Of a stretch of DNA of 64,000 nucleotides, positions 1 to 11,367 are shown piece by piece. The stretch is from Tillus elongatus (Eukaryota > Arthropoda > Insecta > Coleoptera > Cleridae). The DNA is taken from contig OZ023269.1 of assembly GCA_964006375.1 (NCBI GenBank), forward strand, positions 61,119,968 to 61,183,967, in the 5' to 3' direction. The translations under genes and the position numbers were made by a program. A model generated the notes under the pieces. The model was not told the origin of the DNA, searched no databases, and was given only the letters and a program-made list of their open reading frames with translations. Each line of letters opens with the position of its first letter. Within the stretch, counting starts at the first letter, position 1.

Positions 1-753
1 GCTTGTCTGAAGGCATTTGCGTAATCTGTGTCGTTAATGTCAATTTTAGAGTCTCTCTTAAGGCATTTGGTTAAGAGGAATAGGATTTTTGCGAAATTCT
101 TAATGAAGCGGCGGTAATAGCCTACTAAACTGAGAAATGGTTTTAATTCTTTTTGAGAGCTGGGTATAGGAAAAAATTTTATACATTTACTTTTGTTCGG
201 ATTTGCTTTTACCTAGTCTTTGTACCTTTAAATTAACATCCCGTAATTTTTGGAAAATTGGTTTGATATGGAGAAGGTGTTCCTGAAGGGATTTAGAAAA
301 TATTATATCATCCATGTAGACAAAACAGCTTTTGTATAGGAATTCTTTTAAAACATCATGCATTACTTTTTTGGAAGTTATGGCCGCATTACGGAGGCCA
401 TGGGGTATTTTCACGTACTCATAATGGTCGTTATTTACGCTGAAGGGTATTTTTTCACTACTTTCGGGAGTTAATTCGACCTGATGAAATCCTGGTGCCA
501 ATTCGAAGGTAGTAAAATATGTACATTTTCCTAAATTATTTAGAATCTCATCGACTTTTGGTAAGGGGTATTTTTCAGTTATGGTTTTCTCGTTAAGCTT
601 CCTATAATCCACAACTAATCGCCATTTGGTCTTTTTTGGCGAGTTTACTTTCTTTGAAATAATCCATACCGGAGAGGAATAAGGGGATATACAAGGCCTA
701 ATAATTTTATTATCCAATAAATTTTGAATTTCCTTTTGTATTTCAATGTTCAA
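1..753 (-). pseudogene. pol: Errantivirus-like Ty3/gypsy reverse transcriptase (partial, runs off the left edge)
   Basis: This is the reverse transcriptase of an LTR retrotransposon read on the minus strand. A 188-aa open stretch (753 to 187) holds the RT fingers and palm: SPVWIISKK, WRLVVDYRKLNE, PLPKVDEIL and the catalytic box YMDDIIFS. The usual first catalytic aspartate, expected in a LDLASGFHQ-like motif, is glutamate here (TFELAPGFHQV), so the enzyme is probably dead. A stop interrupts the frame near base 185. Beyond it, bases 1-180 encode the connection to RNase H (VGYYRRFIKNFAKI, LTKCLKRDSKI) and continue off the window. Upstream, around 755-790, the linker EPIHVKSYRHPYHL leads into RT. 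The neighbouring protease and gag remnants on the same strand make one element. Family identity is confident; activity is unlikely. Confidence 0.9.
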
Positions 754-1274
754 GTGGTAGGGGTGTCTGTATGATTTTACATGTATTGGTTCGTCATCTG
801 TTGTTCGTATGTCATGTTTAACACAGTTGGTGAACGTAAGCTGACTGTTTTCATGGTAAAATATATTTTTGTATTTGTGGCATAGGGAAAATTATCTTGA
901 TTTTTCTTCGGTATTAAGATGCTCTACTCTTAATTGTTTTAAAATGTTAGGTTGGTTTTGTTTTATCGGTTCGTTCAGTTCGTAATAGTTTTGTAAAGGA
1001 GTGACTTTAATTCGTTCGATGAAGTAAACTTCGACGTTGTCAGATGTATTTTTTGTAATGGGAATTGTGTAAATGCCAGAATGAGAAATAGCTATAGCTT
1101 TTTCTAATGTTACAGTATTGTCAAATAGTTGGGAATCAGAACGGTTCCTTTTTCTACGTTAACAGGAATTCTGTTACTGTTTACACATATTTGTTTAAAG
1201 GGCTTAAAATTTTGAGGGTTAAGTTCGAAATAGAAAGGGACCTCTGTCTTGCCTAACGTTATAGTTTGTGTCTC

Positions 1275-1505
1275 TTAGTTTATACGTGCTTTCAATTTCT
1301 GGAAGTGAGCTGAACCGATCAAGGCGTCAAAACGATCATGCCATTGCATGACATGAAAATCGATGGGGAGTTTAATGCCAAATTCTTGCAATATAGGAAA
1401 CTGAATGTTATCGATACCTCTGGAAATTTTGCCAACGGATTTCATTGCGAAGGGTTTTTGATAGAGATATTCGCTGAAAAATTCGTAAGCCGGACCTGGA
1501 TTCAT
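1275..1505 (-). pseudogene. pol: Retrotransposon aspartic protease remnant
   Basis: A 76-aa minus-strand frame lies between gag and RT of the same element, the normal place for a retroviral-type protease. Just upstream the sequence reads LQILIDTDRIMNPG, which looks like a damaged D-T/S-G active-site region (LIDTG followed by a short loop). The third residue is no longer glycine and the loop appears shortened. The C-terminal part includes FDALIGSAHFQKL, resembling the usual FDLLIG-type strand of the fold. The frame is offset from gag by the amount expected for a minus-one shift. It is separated from RT by about 500 bases with no long open frame. Identification rests mainly on position and on the LIDT motif. 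Confidence 0.55.
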
Positions 1506-1600
1506 GATTCTATCAGTGTCAATGAGTATTTGTAGGCCTAAAGAGGGGAGTCAGAAAAAGGGTAGTTTGGGTTACATGACAATTTTATTTAAGTAAAGTT

Positions 1601-2890
1601 TTATAGTGTTTCCGAGGCTGTATCGTGAAAATCCTGGTTTCCACCATACGGTTCCTCTGGTTCTTCGAGTTCTTTGTTATAGAAGTCCTCATCAGGTTGA
1701 TAATCATTATCATCCTGGTATAAATAGTCAGAGTCTTGTTCCTGCTCTTGAAAAGTTTGGTTGTTATTTACTTGAGGAATGGGGTGATTTATACGAGGGC
1801 GATTGTTTGTTAGGTTAGCAGAAATTGACATAGGGGTTGCTTGATTAATTCCTCTTCCGAAGACTTGTGAATTAGTGGGGTAATTTCTTTGTTACGGAAT
1901 TGGTCTTAAGTTCGAGATAGGTCGGCTTGGAAAGGGTTGGTGAAACGTTGGTTGTTGGTTATGACTTTGTGGGGCTATTCTCTGGAAATTGGGCCGATAG
2001 TTATAATTTTGTCGGGGTATTCTCTGGAAATCGGGCTGATGGTTATAATTTTGTTGGGGTATTTTCCGGGAAGTGGGGTAGAAGTCGTTTACCTTCCTAT
2101 TAATTATGTGTGGTTTTTGTTGCTGAGGATGTTTGTCGTTTTGACGGAAATGAGATTCATCTTTGTCTTTTATGACTTTTAAGAAATTTACTTGCATCTG
2201 CTCGTTATCAATGCGATGGCATTCGAGCAGCGCTGTTTCCAAATTGGGGATGTTTAGTAAACGTAAGTGACTGTGATATGGTTCGGCTATTCCTATTTTG
2301 AAAGAAGTAACAGCTGCTGTTTCGTATTGCTGTTTTTTGTAGGTTTTTATAATGTCATCTAGGGCTTGTAGGGAAATATGTTCGTTTAACATTTTAAATT
2401 TGTCTTGTATAGTGTTGTAAAAATCAGTAGCAGTCTGAGTTTTACGCATGTAGCTAGTCCGTAAATATGTCATTAAAAGGTCTTCTGATCTAGGGTTTGT
2501 ATATTGGGCCTTAAGGGCATTTTCAATATTTTGCCAAGTAATGTTGTCTAGTTTCATAAGTATATCTCGGGCTTCGCCTGTAATTTTGGCCTTAATGAAT
2601 TCAATAATCATTCAGTTACAATGTAGGTCGTCAGGTGTGTCGCCTTGTCTTTTGTAACATAGGCTATAAGTGCGGCACTAATTCAGAAAATATGCTAATT
2701 GTTTTTGTCCGCCATTGTACTCAGGAATCATGGCCGAAGCTTGACAGATTTGGGTGATTGATGCCTCTGATATGTTTTGGAAATTAGGGGTTTCTGATGA
2801 ATTAGAAATGAGCGAATCTGGGGTTAAATTTATCAAGATTGTTTCTAGAATTCGGGTAAATCTTATGGGAGACCTTTCACGAAGGCCCAT
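1601..2890 (-). pseudogene. gag: Errantivirus-like gag remnant
   Basis: Three open stretches (2890-2678, 2611-1892 and 1831-1601) are all in one minus-strand frame, so this was one gag of about 430 codons now cut by in-frame stops. The first stretch starts with ATG at 2890. The middle, 239-aa part is an insect gypsy-type capsid region (IEFIKAKITGEARDILMKL, LMTYLRTSYMRKTQTATDFY). It is followed by a Gln/Asn/Pro-rich tail with repeated IPRQNYN-like units. The last piece is acidic (YLYQDDNDYQPDEDFYNKEL). No CCHC zinc knuckle is visible, as usual for errantivirus gag. Protease and RT remnants lie downstream on the same strand. The product would form the particle core of the retroelement. Confidence 0.8.
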
Positions 2891-4050
2891 GTAATGTATT
2901 AATAGATATAAAAGAAATTTTTCTTTTTAAATATTATTTACAGGGTAATAAGGGTATATATTTTTTTGTAATAAATGGCTAAAATTTGTAATTAATAGAA
3001 TAATAATCAATCTTAAAAATAAATGTTTAACTCTAAAGTAATCAATAATTTATTACTAAAAGATTAATTAATGCGGTGCAAAATATCATAACTATAAAAT
3101 CTTTATGCTTCAAAATATTTCTGTTGAAATTTTTTTTCAAAAGCGTTTTAATTACAGTGGATAAATATACCATAAAAAATTAATCTAATTGTACTAAATG
3201 TTTTCATTTCTACGCTAACAATGCTTGATTGTTATAAGCGTTTTATCTAATTACAACGGATATCATACGATTCTGTTGAAATTGAATCTTGTATAATATC
3301 GCGTCTATAAGGTTTTTTATTTAGTCATCAGTTTCAGCTACAACGAAATTGAACGTGGTTTAAAACGCAGGCAGTAGAATTTGTTGATTCTAATGTTTTA
3401 TGATTTATTATAACTAACTGAGTTCTCACGCTGTAATATTAACTTCTTTAACGAATTTTCTTATTTTAAAACAAAACGTTTTGCATTTGCAAAAAGGTAT
3501 AAAACTAATTCTGCTCGTTTATTTCGTGTATTTTCGAAAAATTAAATTTGAAAATACAATAAAACGCGTTTTAATTAATAATATGTACTATAAAAAGTAC
3601 CTTATAATAATATCAATAATTATTCGAAAAATAAGGCTTGTATTTATTGAATTCAAAGAAAATTATGTTAATGCTATTAATAAAATATTAATTATAATAG
3701 GTATCACGGAAGAAAAATAGCTTTGTGATACATCAATAATCAATTATAGGGCATTTATCAAAAAATGATAAATGATGCCTTAAATTTAAGTATTGCCAAA
3801 GAAAAACTTTGTGAATACTAAAAATAATTTGTATTTACGAAAAATGAAATTTGCAAATACATAAGACACAATTGCATAGGAAATGAAAGAAATGGATCAA
3901 GTTACAGAAGGGAAACTGCTTTGTTGGTCATCTATGGCTTTTCCTCCAACGCCCTTGCTGTTTCTTCTTGGATGGTTCTTCCACACAAACGTTTAAAAAC
4001 GACCGACAATTTTGCTACTTTTAGGTTGCCAAAACGTCGTTACTGGATAC
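2891..4050 (-). other. AT-rich leader between gag start and PBS-like site
   Basis: About 1.16 kb without a convincing gene lies between the gag start at 2890 and a PBS-like site at 4051-4064. It is probably the untranslated leader of the minus-strand retroelement, possibly with later insertions. A 79-aa plus-strand frame at 3481-3720 is rich in I and K, matches no family I know and looks fortuitous. Confidence 0.4.
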
Positions 4051-4333
4051 GGTTCGCAGCACCAGTTAAATAAGGCCCTTTTGGCTTTATGATAAAAAAT
4101 AAATTTATTTAAAACCAAAAAGTACAATTAAATAACAAAGTGATTAATTACAAGTTACAACTAACGAACTATGAATGTTGTTAATCGTGGACAAGTAAAT
4201 AATGAATCTAAATCTAACTTAACTGATACTTATAAACTAGGATTGATTATGATGCAGTTTCTGATTGAACTCTGTGACCGCCTGAGGTCGATGTCATTGC
4301 TGGTCTTTTATGGTTGCCATATACAGAGCGACG

Positions 4334-4337
<4 letters not shown>
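4051..4337 (-). mobile_element. PBS-like site and partial 5' LTR of the minus-strand gypsy element
   Basis: On the minus strand the sequence reads TTTAAC then TGGTGCTGCGAACC at 4064-4051. This is the same layout as the second errantivirus in this window, whose LTR ends GTTAAC before TGGCGCAGTCG. An AATAAA-type signal lies about 40 bases inside the putative LTR. Toward higher coordinates the LTR is cut by a (TA)n array at 4338, and its far end is not identifiable. The matching LTR would lie beyond the left edge, so this call is by analogy and position. Confidence 0.45.

Positions 4338-4419
<82 letters not shown>
4338..4419. repeat. (TA)n microsatellite
   Basis: About 82 bases of uninterrupted TA dinucleotide cut the putative LTR of the 1-4.3 kb element. 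The flank cgacgtaat on the left and an A-rich, GAGA-containing flank on the right are unique here. Confidence 0.95.
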
Positions 4420-4424
<5 letters not shown>

Positions 4425-4703
4425 CATTTGAGAAAGGGCGATAGAGAGAGAGGGATAGAAATATAGTTTTAAAGAGAAACGTTCGCCACAAACCAGAATT
4501 GAATCTCAGACCCCGTAGACGACTTCTAAAGATACCAACCGCGCCTTTTCCCATTACTCCACGGAGAGACACAGATAAAATGGCCCAATCATCTATATAT
4601 GCATGTATTTGAACATGAATTAATAACTGAAATTGGTTAAAAGACATAATTATATATGTGTAATTGAATACGAAGTAATATTTGAATATTTAAAAAGAAT
4701 AGA

Positions 4704-4880
4704 CGCCCTCGTGGCGCAGGTTGCTAGGTGCCAGCCTGCTAAGCGAGAGGTCCCGGGTTCGATTCCTGGGCGAGCCAAGTTGACTTTGTCTGGAAAATTT
4801 TTAAAATATTGAATGATGGGAAATGAATGTGCTAATGGCCTGAGATGCCGCAGCCAATAATATTAATAATAAAAAAAGAA
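4704..4880 (+). mobile_element. tRNA-derived SINE (or pseudo-tRNA with tail)
   Basis: Bases 4706-4778 look like a decayed tRNA. There is an A-box-like segment (GTGGCGCAGG) with a pairable D stem, a seven-base loop CTGCTAA that would carry anticodon GCT, and a clear B box GGTTCGATTCC inside a pairing T stem. The acceptor stem pairs at only about four positions and the anticodon stem is poor, so it is not a functional tRNA. It is followed by about 75 unrelated bases and a tail of ATT and A repeats, the structure of a SINE whose head supplies an RNA polymerase III promoter. Confidence 0.6.
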
Positions 4881-5109
4881 TCATGTATAACAAATTCATT
4901 ATACACAGTTATTATTGTGTATAATATATTAAATAAATAACGTGTTCTTATTTACATATGGTAATTAACGCCAATTTCGTTTGTCTAATGTAGGAATGGT
5001 TTCACAGAATATCCGGTGGGGGCACTATGACCTGTGTACGAGGGGTATTCAATAATAGATAATATTTTGAAATAAACAAATATTTACAAAAAATTCTAAT
5101 GAGTAAATG

Positions 5110-5180
<71 letters not shown>

Positions 5181-5439
5181 AGGGGTGCTCAAAAATATAT
5201 CAATAAAATAATGTTATGATTGGTTTGCTTTTTGTGGTTTAAAAAATACACACACACACACACACACACATAAACGCAGACACACCCACCATATGCAAAC
5301 CAAAATCTTCGAGTAGAGCTAAGACTGGCAGATACCTGACAGATGATTAAAATGACAGTTAGATACATACCTACATATAGCTAGACGTCGTTGTTTAACA
5401 TGACAGATATGTCAGGAGATACAAGACATACTAAACAAG
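4881..5439. other. Intergenic stretch with (TA)n at 5112-5178 and a short CA run
   Basis: No coding evidence. It contains a 67-base TA array (5112-5178) followed by the phrase acaaggggtgctcaaaaatat, and a 24-base CA run near 5247-5270. The remainder is AT-rich and unassigned. Confidence 0.6.
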
Positions 5440-5785
5440 TGTGTGGAAATAAATTATTTACTGACTGTGTGTTAACTGTTGTCAATTCCGGTAGGATCAT
5501 CACATCATTCCGGTTTGAGCTTGCTTAAATACAGTTGTTATTTCCGGTAGGTGACCCAGTTTTCTATTAGAGTCCGCATGTGACCTCGCTAGATGAACGT
5601 TATCAGTTTTAATTTTCTGTGGTTAACCTGGTTCCTGTTTGAGCTTGTCTAGAATTCTGTTGTTATCAGTTGTCATTTCCGATAGGATGACATCATCATC
5701 ATGCGTGTTAGAGCTTGTTTAGAATTCTGTTGTTATCAGTTGTCATTTCCGGTAGGGTGGCATCATCATCAAGCGTGTTAAAGCC
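5440..5785. repeat. Degenerate tandem repeat of about 70 bp
   Basis: Two adjacent units (about 5640-5710 and 5711-5780) share nearly all of gagcttgtctagaattctg, then gttatcagttgtcatttccg, then a GATGACATCATCATC-like stretch and GCGTGTTA. Earlier, more diverged copies of the same phrases (TTCCGGTAGG, GAGCTTG, TGTTATC) start near 5440. The array lies upstream of the KilA-N gene and of a second, 33-bp array. It could be a terminal or control repeat of the DNA element carrying that gene, but this is inference. Confidence 0.7.
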
Positions 5786-6257
5786 TGCATAAGATTGCAA
5801 ACTATCACATTTTCCCACAACCTGTTCACAGTAGTTATACTAGTTAGAAGTATTTCCGTTCAGTTTAACATAGATGCCGTTAATGTTAAGATGGCCTAAA
5901 AGTCTATCTACATTTAAGAGCTACTTTTTATAAATAAAACTTCCTGTTCTGCTAGCAATTGACCTATTTAAATTTGACAGAACCACCTATACATATATTA
6001 AACTGTTTATACTAATACTTATACTAATAATTGTGTTTTACTCCTGTTATTTAGTTTATGTAACAAGCTTCCTAACCAAGTTCTTCCAAGTGCAACAACT
6101 TTATAATACTAAGATTACCTAGATATCTGAGCTATAACTGCCTCTACTAAACACAAAAGTTTTGAATTGAAGGGCTAATAAATATGAGATTTTGGTCAAA
6201 ACTACCCCAGAAAGAGCAGGTATTGCCATTAATTATTTTATATACTGACACCCGTAG

Positions 6258-6455
6258 TATTTGTCTTGTCTTTGCCGAGTTAATAAAATGTATATTGTCT
6301 TTGCCCAGTTAATAAAATTTGTCTTGTCTTTGCCGAGTTAATAAAATTTGTCATGTCTTTGCTGAGTAAGTAAAATTTATCTTGTCTTTGTCGAGTAAAT
6401 AAAATTTATCTGTGCCGAATTAATACAATTTGTCTTATCATTCTCGAGTTAATTA
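6258..6455. repeat. Minisatellite, about 33-bp unit, about six copies
   Basis: The unit is close to TTGTCTTGTCTTTGCCGAGT followed by TAATAAAAT. Copies follow one another from about 6258 to 6455 with scattered substitutions and one shortened unit. The array ends about 60 bases before the open KilA-N frame. Confidence 0.85.
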
Positions 6456-6511
6456 CATAAAAAATTAGATTACCAAACTAAGACTAAGTAATTTTGCTCT
6501 ATCTTTTTTAA

Positions 6512-7189
6512 GTAATTAAGCTGGGAACTAAAACTTACTACAAAGGGGTCTCGTGTGTTTCAAAGAATACTGGTTATTTCAATGAAACAAAATTGTGTAA
6601 AAGCGGTGAGAAAATATTGAGGCATTGCTTGGAAAATGAGAAAACTCAAGAGTTGATTGCCTATTACAACAGTAAGTTAAATCAACATTTGGGTAGCCGA
6701 ATAACCGGCTCCTCAAATGTTCCAGCAGGAGCCCACTTATACTTATATAGAACTGCTACATACTCGGTACACATTGGTGGAGTGCAGGCTGAAAACGACT
6801 CGATATCTGGTACATATGTGTGCAAAGATTTGATATTAAATTTGGCCTCTTGGATATCCAATCGTTTCTATGAAAAGTGCAACCAAATTATTTTTGATTT
6901 TTTCGTAAGCGAATTTAATCAAAAAGGCAGGGACAACCTTAAGGAAATTGAAGTGAAATTAATGCACAAAGATGATGAGGTGCAAGGCATGCGAGAAACA
7001 AATGCTAAAGTCACAGAACATCTTGAAGATATATGCCCAAAACCAAGTAACCCAGGAAAAATGTTTGTTGGTTTACTTTCAAGAAATGAGAACGACGCTA
7101 CCTACCCATATCATGCTGTAAGAACTCGAAAAAAAGCTTCAGAAGAGCTGTCAAGAACTTTAAATATAATCATCCCGATTCCGAAGTGA
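6512..7189 (+). CDS. KilA-N domain protein with DUF3627-like C-terminus (DNA-virus or Polinton type), N-terminus incomplete
   Basis: The frame is open for 226 codons from 6512 to the stop at 7187-7189 without a break. Residues 1-110 match the KilA-N DNA-binding domain: TGYFNETKLCKSG near residue 20, ENEKTQELIAYY, and the hallmark GTYVCKDLILNLASWIS followed by a basic helix. A charged linker (KEIEVKLMHKDDEVQGMRE) follows. The C-terminus FVGLLSRNENDATYPYHAVR resembles the DUF3627 domain of iridovirus and ascovirus-type KilA-N proteins. Such proteins bind DNA; their roles in large insect DNA viruses are poorly defined. There is no good ATG at the start, since in-frame ATGs occur only well inside, so the 5' end is lost, spliced from elsewhere or uses a non-ATG codon. 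It converges on a Polinton integrase fragment, suggesting it was cargo of a Polinton or related virus. Confidence 0.75.
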   Translation, partial: VIKLGTKTYYKGVSCVSKNTGYFNETKLCKSGEKILRHCLENEKTQELIAYYNSKLNQHLGSRITGSSNVPAGAHLYLYRTATYSVHIGGVQAENDSISGTYVCKDLILNLASWISNRFYEKCNQIIFDFFVSEFNQKGRDNLKEIEVKLMHKDDEVQGMRETNAKVTEHLEDICPKPSNPGKMFVGLLSRNENDATYPYHAVRTRKKASEELSRTLNIIIPIPK

Positions 7190-7380
7190 TCCTAAACATG
7201 TTGTATGATCCAAATTCAGTAAATCTCTTTCACAGAAAAAACACCGAAGTGAAAATAGCTTGAGGCGAATAGAAACGACGACCTACATATAGCAGATGTG
7301 CCGCAGGAGAAGTTTATTCAGGATATTATTGATATACGACATAACTTTTAATTGTATTATTAGTCTAGCTTACATGGAAA

Positions 7381-7416
7381 AATAAAAACACATTAATTTT
7401 AACAAAAACTTTTATT
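7381..7416. terminator. Facing polyadenylation signals between convergent genes
   Basis: AATAAA on the plus strand at 7381-7386 follows the KilA-N gene. A minus-strand AATAAA at 7416-7411 follows the integrase remnant. Their close back-to-back placement suits two convergent transcription units in one compact element. Confidence 0.5.
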
Positions 7417-7461
7417 TTATTCTAACTACATTAAATATAAACTTATTAAACATCATCTGAA

Positions 7462-8100
<639 letters not shown>

Positions 8101-8149
8101 GGGCTGTACTATTAGCTAAAATATCAGCAATAGCTTAGTCACCTCTTCG

Positions 8150-8560
<411 letters not shown>

Positions 8561-8734
8561 GTCATTGCCTTTCATTTTACTAAAATATTTACAGAAAACC
8601 CATTTCAAATAGACCTTTTCTCTGATGCTTTGGTTCTGCTGTCGGTTTACTTAAGTTGATGCTTTCGCTGTAGGTTTAGTTAAGTTTATGGTTTAACCGT
8701 CTATAATTTTTAGCTAAATTTTGTAGGACAAATT

Positions 8735-9370
8735 CGTTAATGCATTTTTGCATTTTTTTATAGAAACATGATGCGTGTTTGTAAGAAAGAATCTTGACGC
8801 AATAGGGCGTTTTGGTAGAGAATTTTCGTTAAATCCTTAAACTTTCAATAACTCAATTTGCTATTAACGTAAGGTTTGTTGGCTAGGAAATTAACATTTA
8901 AGTTTATTTTCGGAAAATTTTTGTACATTTTCAACCAACAAAGTAATGTTGATAAAATACAGTACATTGTTTCTACTACATAGGGTGTACCGGTAATCAT
9001 AGTGATGCCTGCTCGTATTTGCTATTGAAAACATTTTTTTAATCGAACACGCCTTATGTTATTGCATTTTAGCATTTTCCATCGAAACAATGCATGTTTG
9101 TAAGAAAAGAAATTCAGCAAGTGCGTTATGGTAGCGAATTTTCATTAAATGCCTCATATTTGAATAGCTCAATTTGCTATTAACCTATAAGGTTGACCAA
9201 GAAACCGGTTTTTTCGGTTTACTTTCGGAAATTTTTGTACATTTTCAAACAAGAGAGTTATTTTGATTAAACACGGCACATTGTTTCTACTATATAGGTT
9301 ATACTGGTAACTAAATTTGACATATTTGGTATTAAAAACAATTTTATGAAAATAAACTACCATAACGCAG
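8735..9370. repeat. Two head-to-tail units of a short MITE-like family (about 320 bp each)
   Basis: Unit 1 (about 8738-9055) and unit 2 (about 9060-9370) align along their length: a GCATTTTTATAGAAAC-like start, TGTTTGTAAGAAA, GCGTTATGGTAGCGAATTTTC, CTCAATTTGCTATTAAC and TTGTTTCTACTA. Unit 2 ends ACTACCATAACGCAG, the inverse of its own GCGTTATGGTAG, so it carries short inverted termini about 245 bp apart. Related pieces occur near 9757, 20433, 25080 and 28938. No coding capacity. Confidence 0.7.
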
Positions 9371-9757
9371 TTTGAAAAACTGCGTTATGACCACCAAAAT
9401 GTACTTGTAACCAGAGTTGTCGCGATGATAGATATAACTGAGCCAAATTAATCTGCCACAAGTCACCCAAGCCTTTAATTATGGTACGGTTTATATAATT
9501 TATTTATAATTTGTTTCTAAGCATCAGATGGTTAATCGTTACGCTGTTGTGGTTGTCGTCGTCGTTTCATGACGATGTTGGATTTAAAAGTATCCACGTA
9601 GCACGTAAACCTTTTAGATTTTTGTCTATTTCACTTAGCTTCTTTTTCAACTTGTTATTCTTTGATAACTTGAGCATTTATGTTCTTGGTTAAATTTTTA
9701 AATTTATTCTTAAACTCGTTTTTTAAATCTTCCAACTCTGTCTTTAATAAAAATTCA

Positions 9758-9985
9758 CTACCATAACGCACTTGCTGCGCTCCGAACTTTTTTTCTTGCG
9801 CACCCCCAATGCATTAAGGCACGAGCCGCTACTGCCTCATCTTTATTATTTAGATAGTCGTCTTTATGCTTCTGATAGTAGTCTACCCACGCATCAACAA
9901 ATTTTCTAATTACACCATCTGTTGCATCGACTGCATTAGCGACGTTACACATCTTAGGGTTTGCACATCGAAATCACCACTTGTA
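9758..9985 (-). pseudogene. Unrecognised conserved-looking ORF fragment
   Basis: A 64-aa minus-strand frame reads normal, non-repetitive protein: NVANAVDATDGVIRKFVDAW, then YYQKHKDDYLNNKDEAVAAR. The frame stays open upstream to about 9985. Downstream, in other frames, a Lys-rich coiled-coil-like stretch (LEDLKNEFKNKFKNLTKNI) follows between 9750 and 9620. It is on the same strand as the integrase remnant 1.7 kb away and may be a Polinton- or virus-derived gene. I do not recognise the family with any certainty. Confidence 0.35.
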
Positions 9986-10189
9986 GTTCTTGTGAAAATC
10001 TCTCTTTAGATAATTTTAAAATTATTATTATTATTACACTTAAATACGGACAGAGGATAAATCATATAGAGTCCGTGTTTACAATGGCTAGGTGCGCACA
10101 ACCAGAACATAGCACAAATCAGAAAAAATACTAAACTTACAAACACAAACAAACGTTAGAGAATACTAAAGTTGCATTAGGTCATATTG

Positions 10190-10710
<521 letters not shown>

Positions 10711-11367
10711 AGTTATAGGTAAGTTAATTTTTAATTAATTAAATCTGATTCAAGAAAGTTAAAACGTCAAAATTGATTGATCAGAATGTGAGTGAAAAAT
10801 ACTACAAGAAATGATAAAACCACTTCCTAGATATGTGTCTAAGTCGTTATTTTCCTTGATTTCGTTAAAATATGAACAAAAAATCCATTGTAAATCAAAA
10901 TAGTTTTGTGTAAATTGCAAAACCTTGAACAATGGGATATACGTGCTAGTAAATGCATGTAGTGCATAGCACAATGGGCTAGATCTCTGTACATCTTATA
11001 GTCGACTCCCACATAACGAGTTCTCATCCTAGTTAGTGCTTTACTTTTAACAATTTTTTTAGTCTCATTTTACTTTACAGTGAATATAAAGTATAAAAGT
11101 GAACAGTGTAGACGTGTATTTTTGTGTTCCTACTTGTTTTTAAACTCACGCCAGAGTTAAGCTACGGTTTTGGATAGACTTTTTTGTAGTTTGTTGTGAT
11201 AAAGAAAACTAGTCTTATAGCTGCAAAAGAAAAACCTTATTTGCGTATTAAAGTCATAAAAGTGAAAGTATTTGTTAAGTAGAGGGCAGAACCTAGAACA
11301 ATTTATATCGTTGTTTATTTATCGCTATGATTAAGTTTTTGATAAGAAGAAGTGAATTCTTAAATAG
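10711..11367. other. Unassigned AT-rich stretch with a tRNA-like segment at 10970-11035
   Basis: Nothing coding is recognised. At about 10970-11035 an A-box-like segment (TAGCACAATGGGCTAGATCT) is followed 30 bases later by a B-box-like CGAGTTCTCATCC, so a decayed tRNA-derived SINE head is possible. The rest probably belongs to the leader of the LINE that starts at 11368. Confidence 0.4.

Noticed and set aside
4294..4647. Long ORFs made of IYIYIY repeats (here and at all TA arrays)
   Set aside because: Translations of TA dinucleotide; open in several frames on both strands simply because TA repeats contain no stop in those frames.
4706..4778. Functional tRNA-Ser(GCT)
   Set aside because: B box and D arm are good but acceptor and anticodon stems pair poorly, and a SINE-like tail follows.
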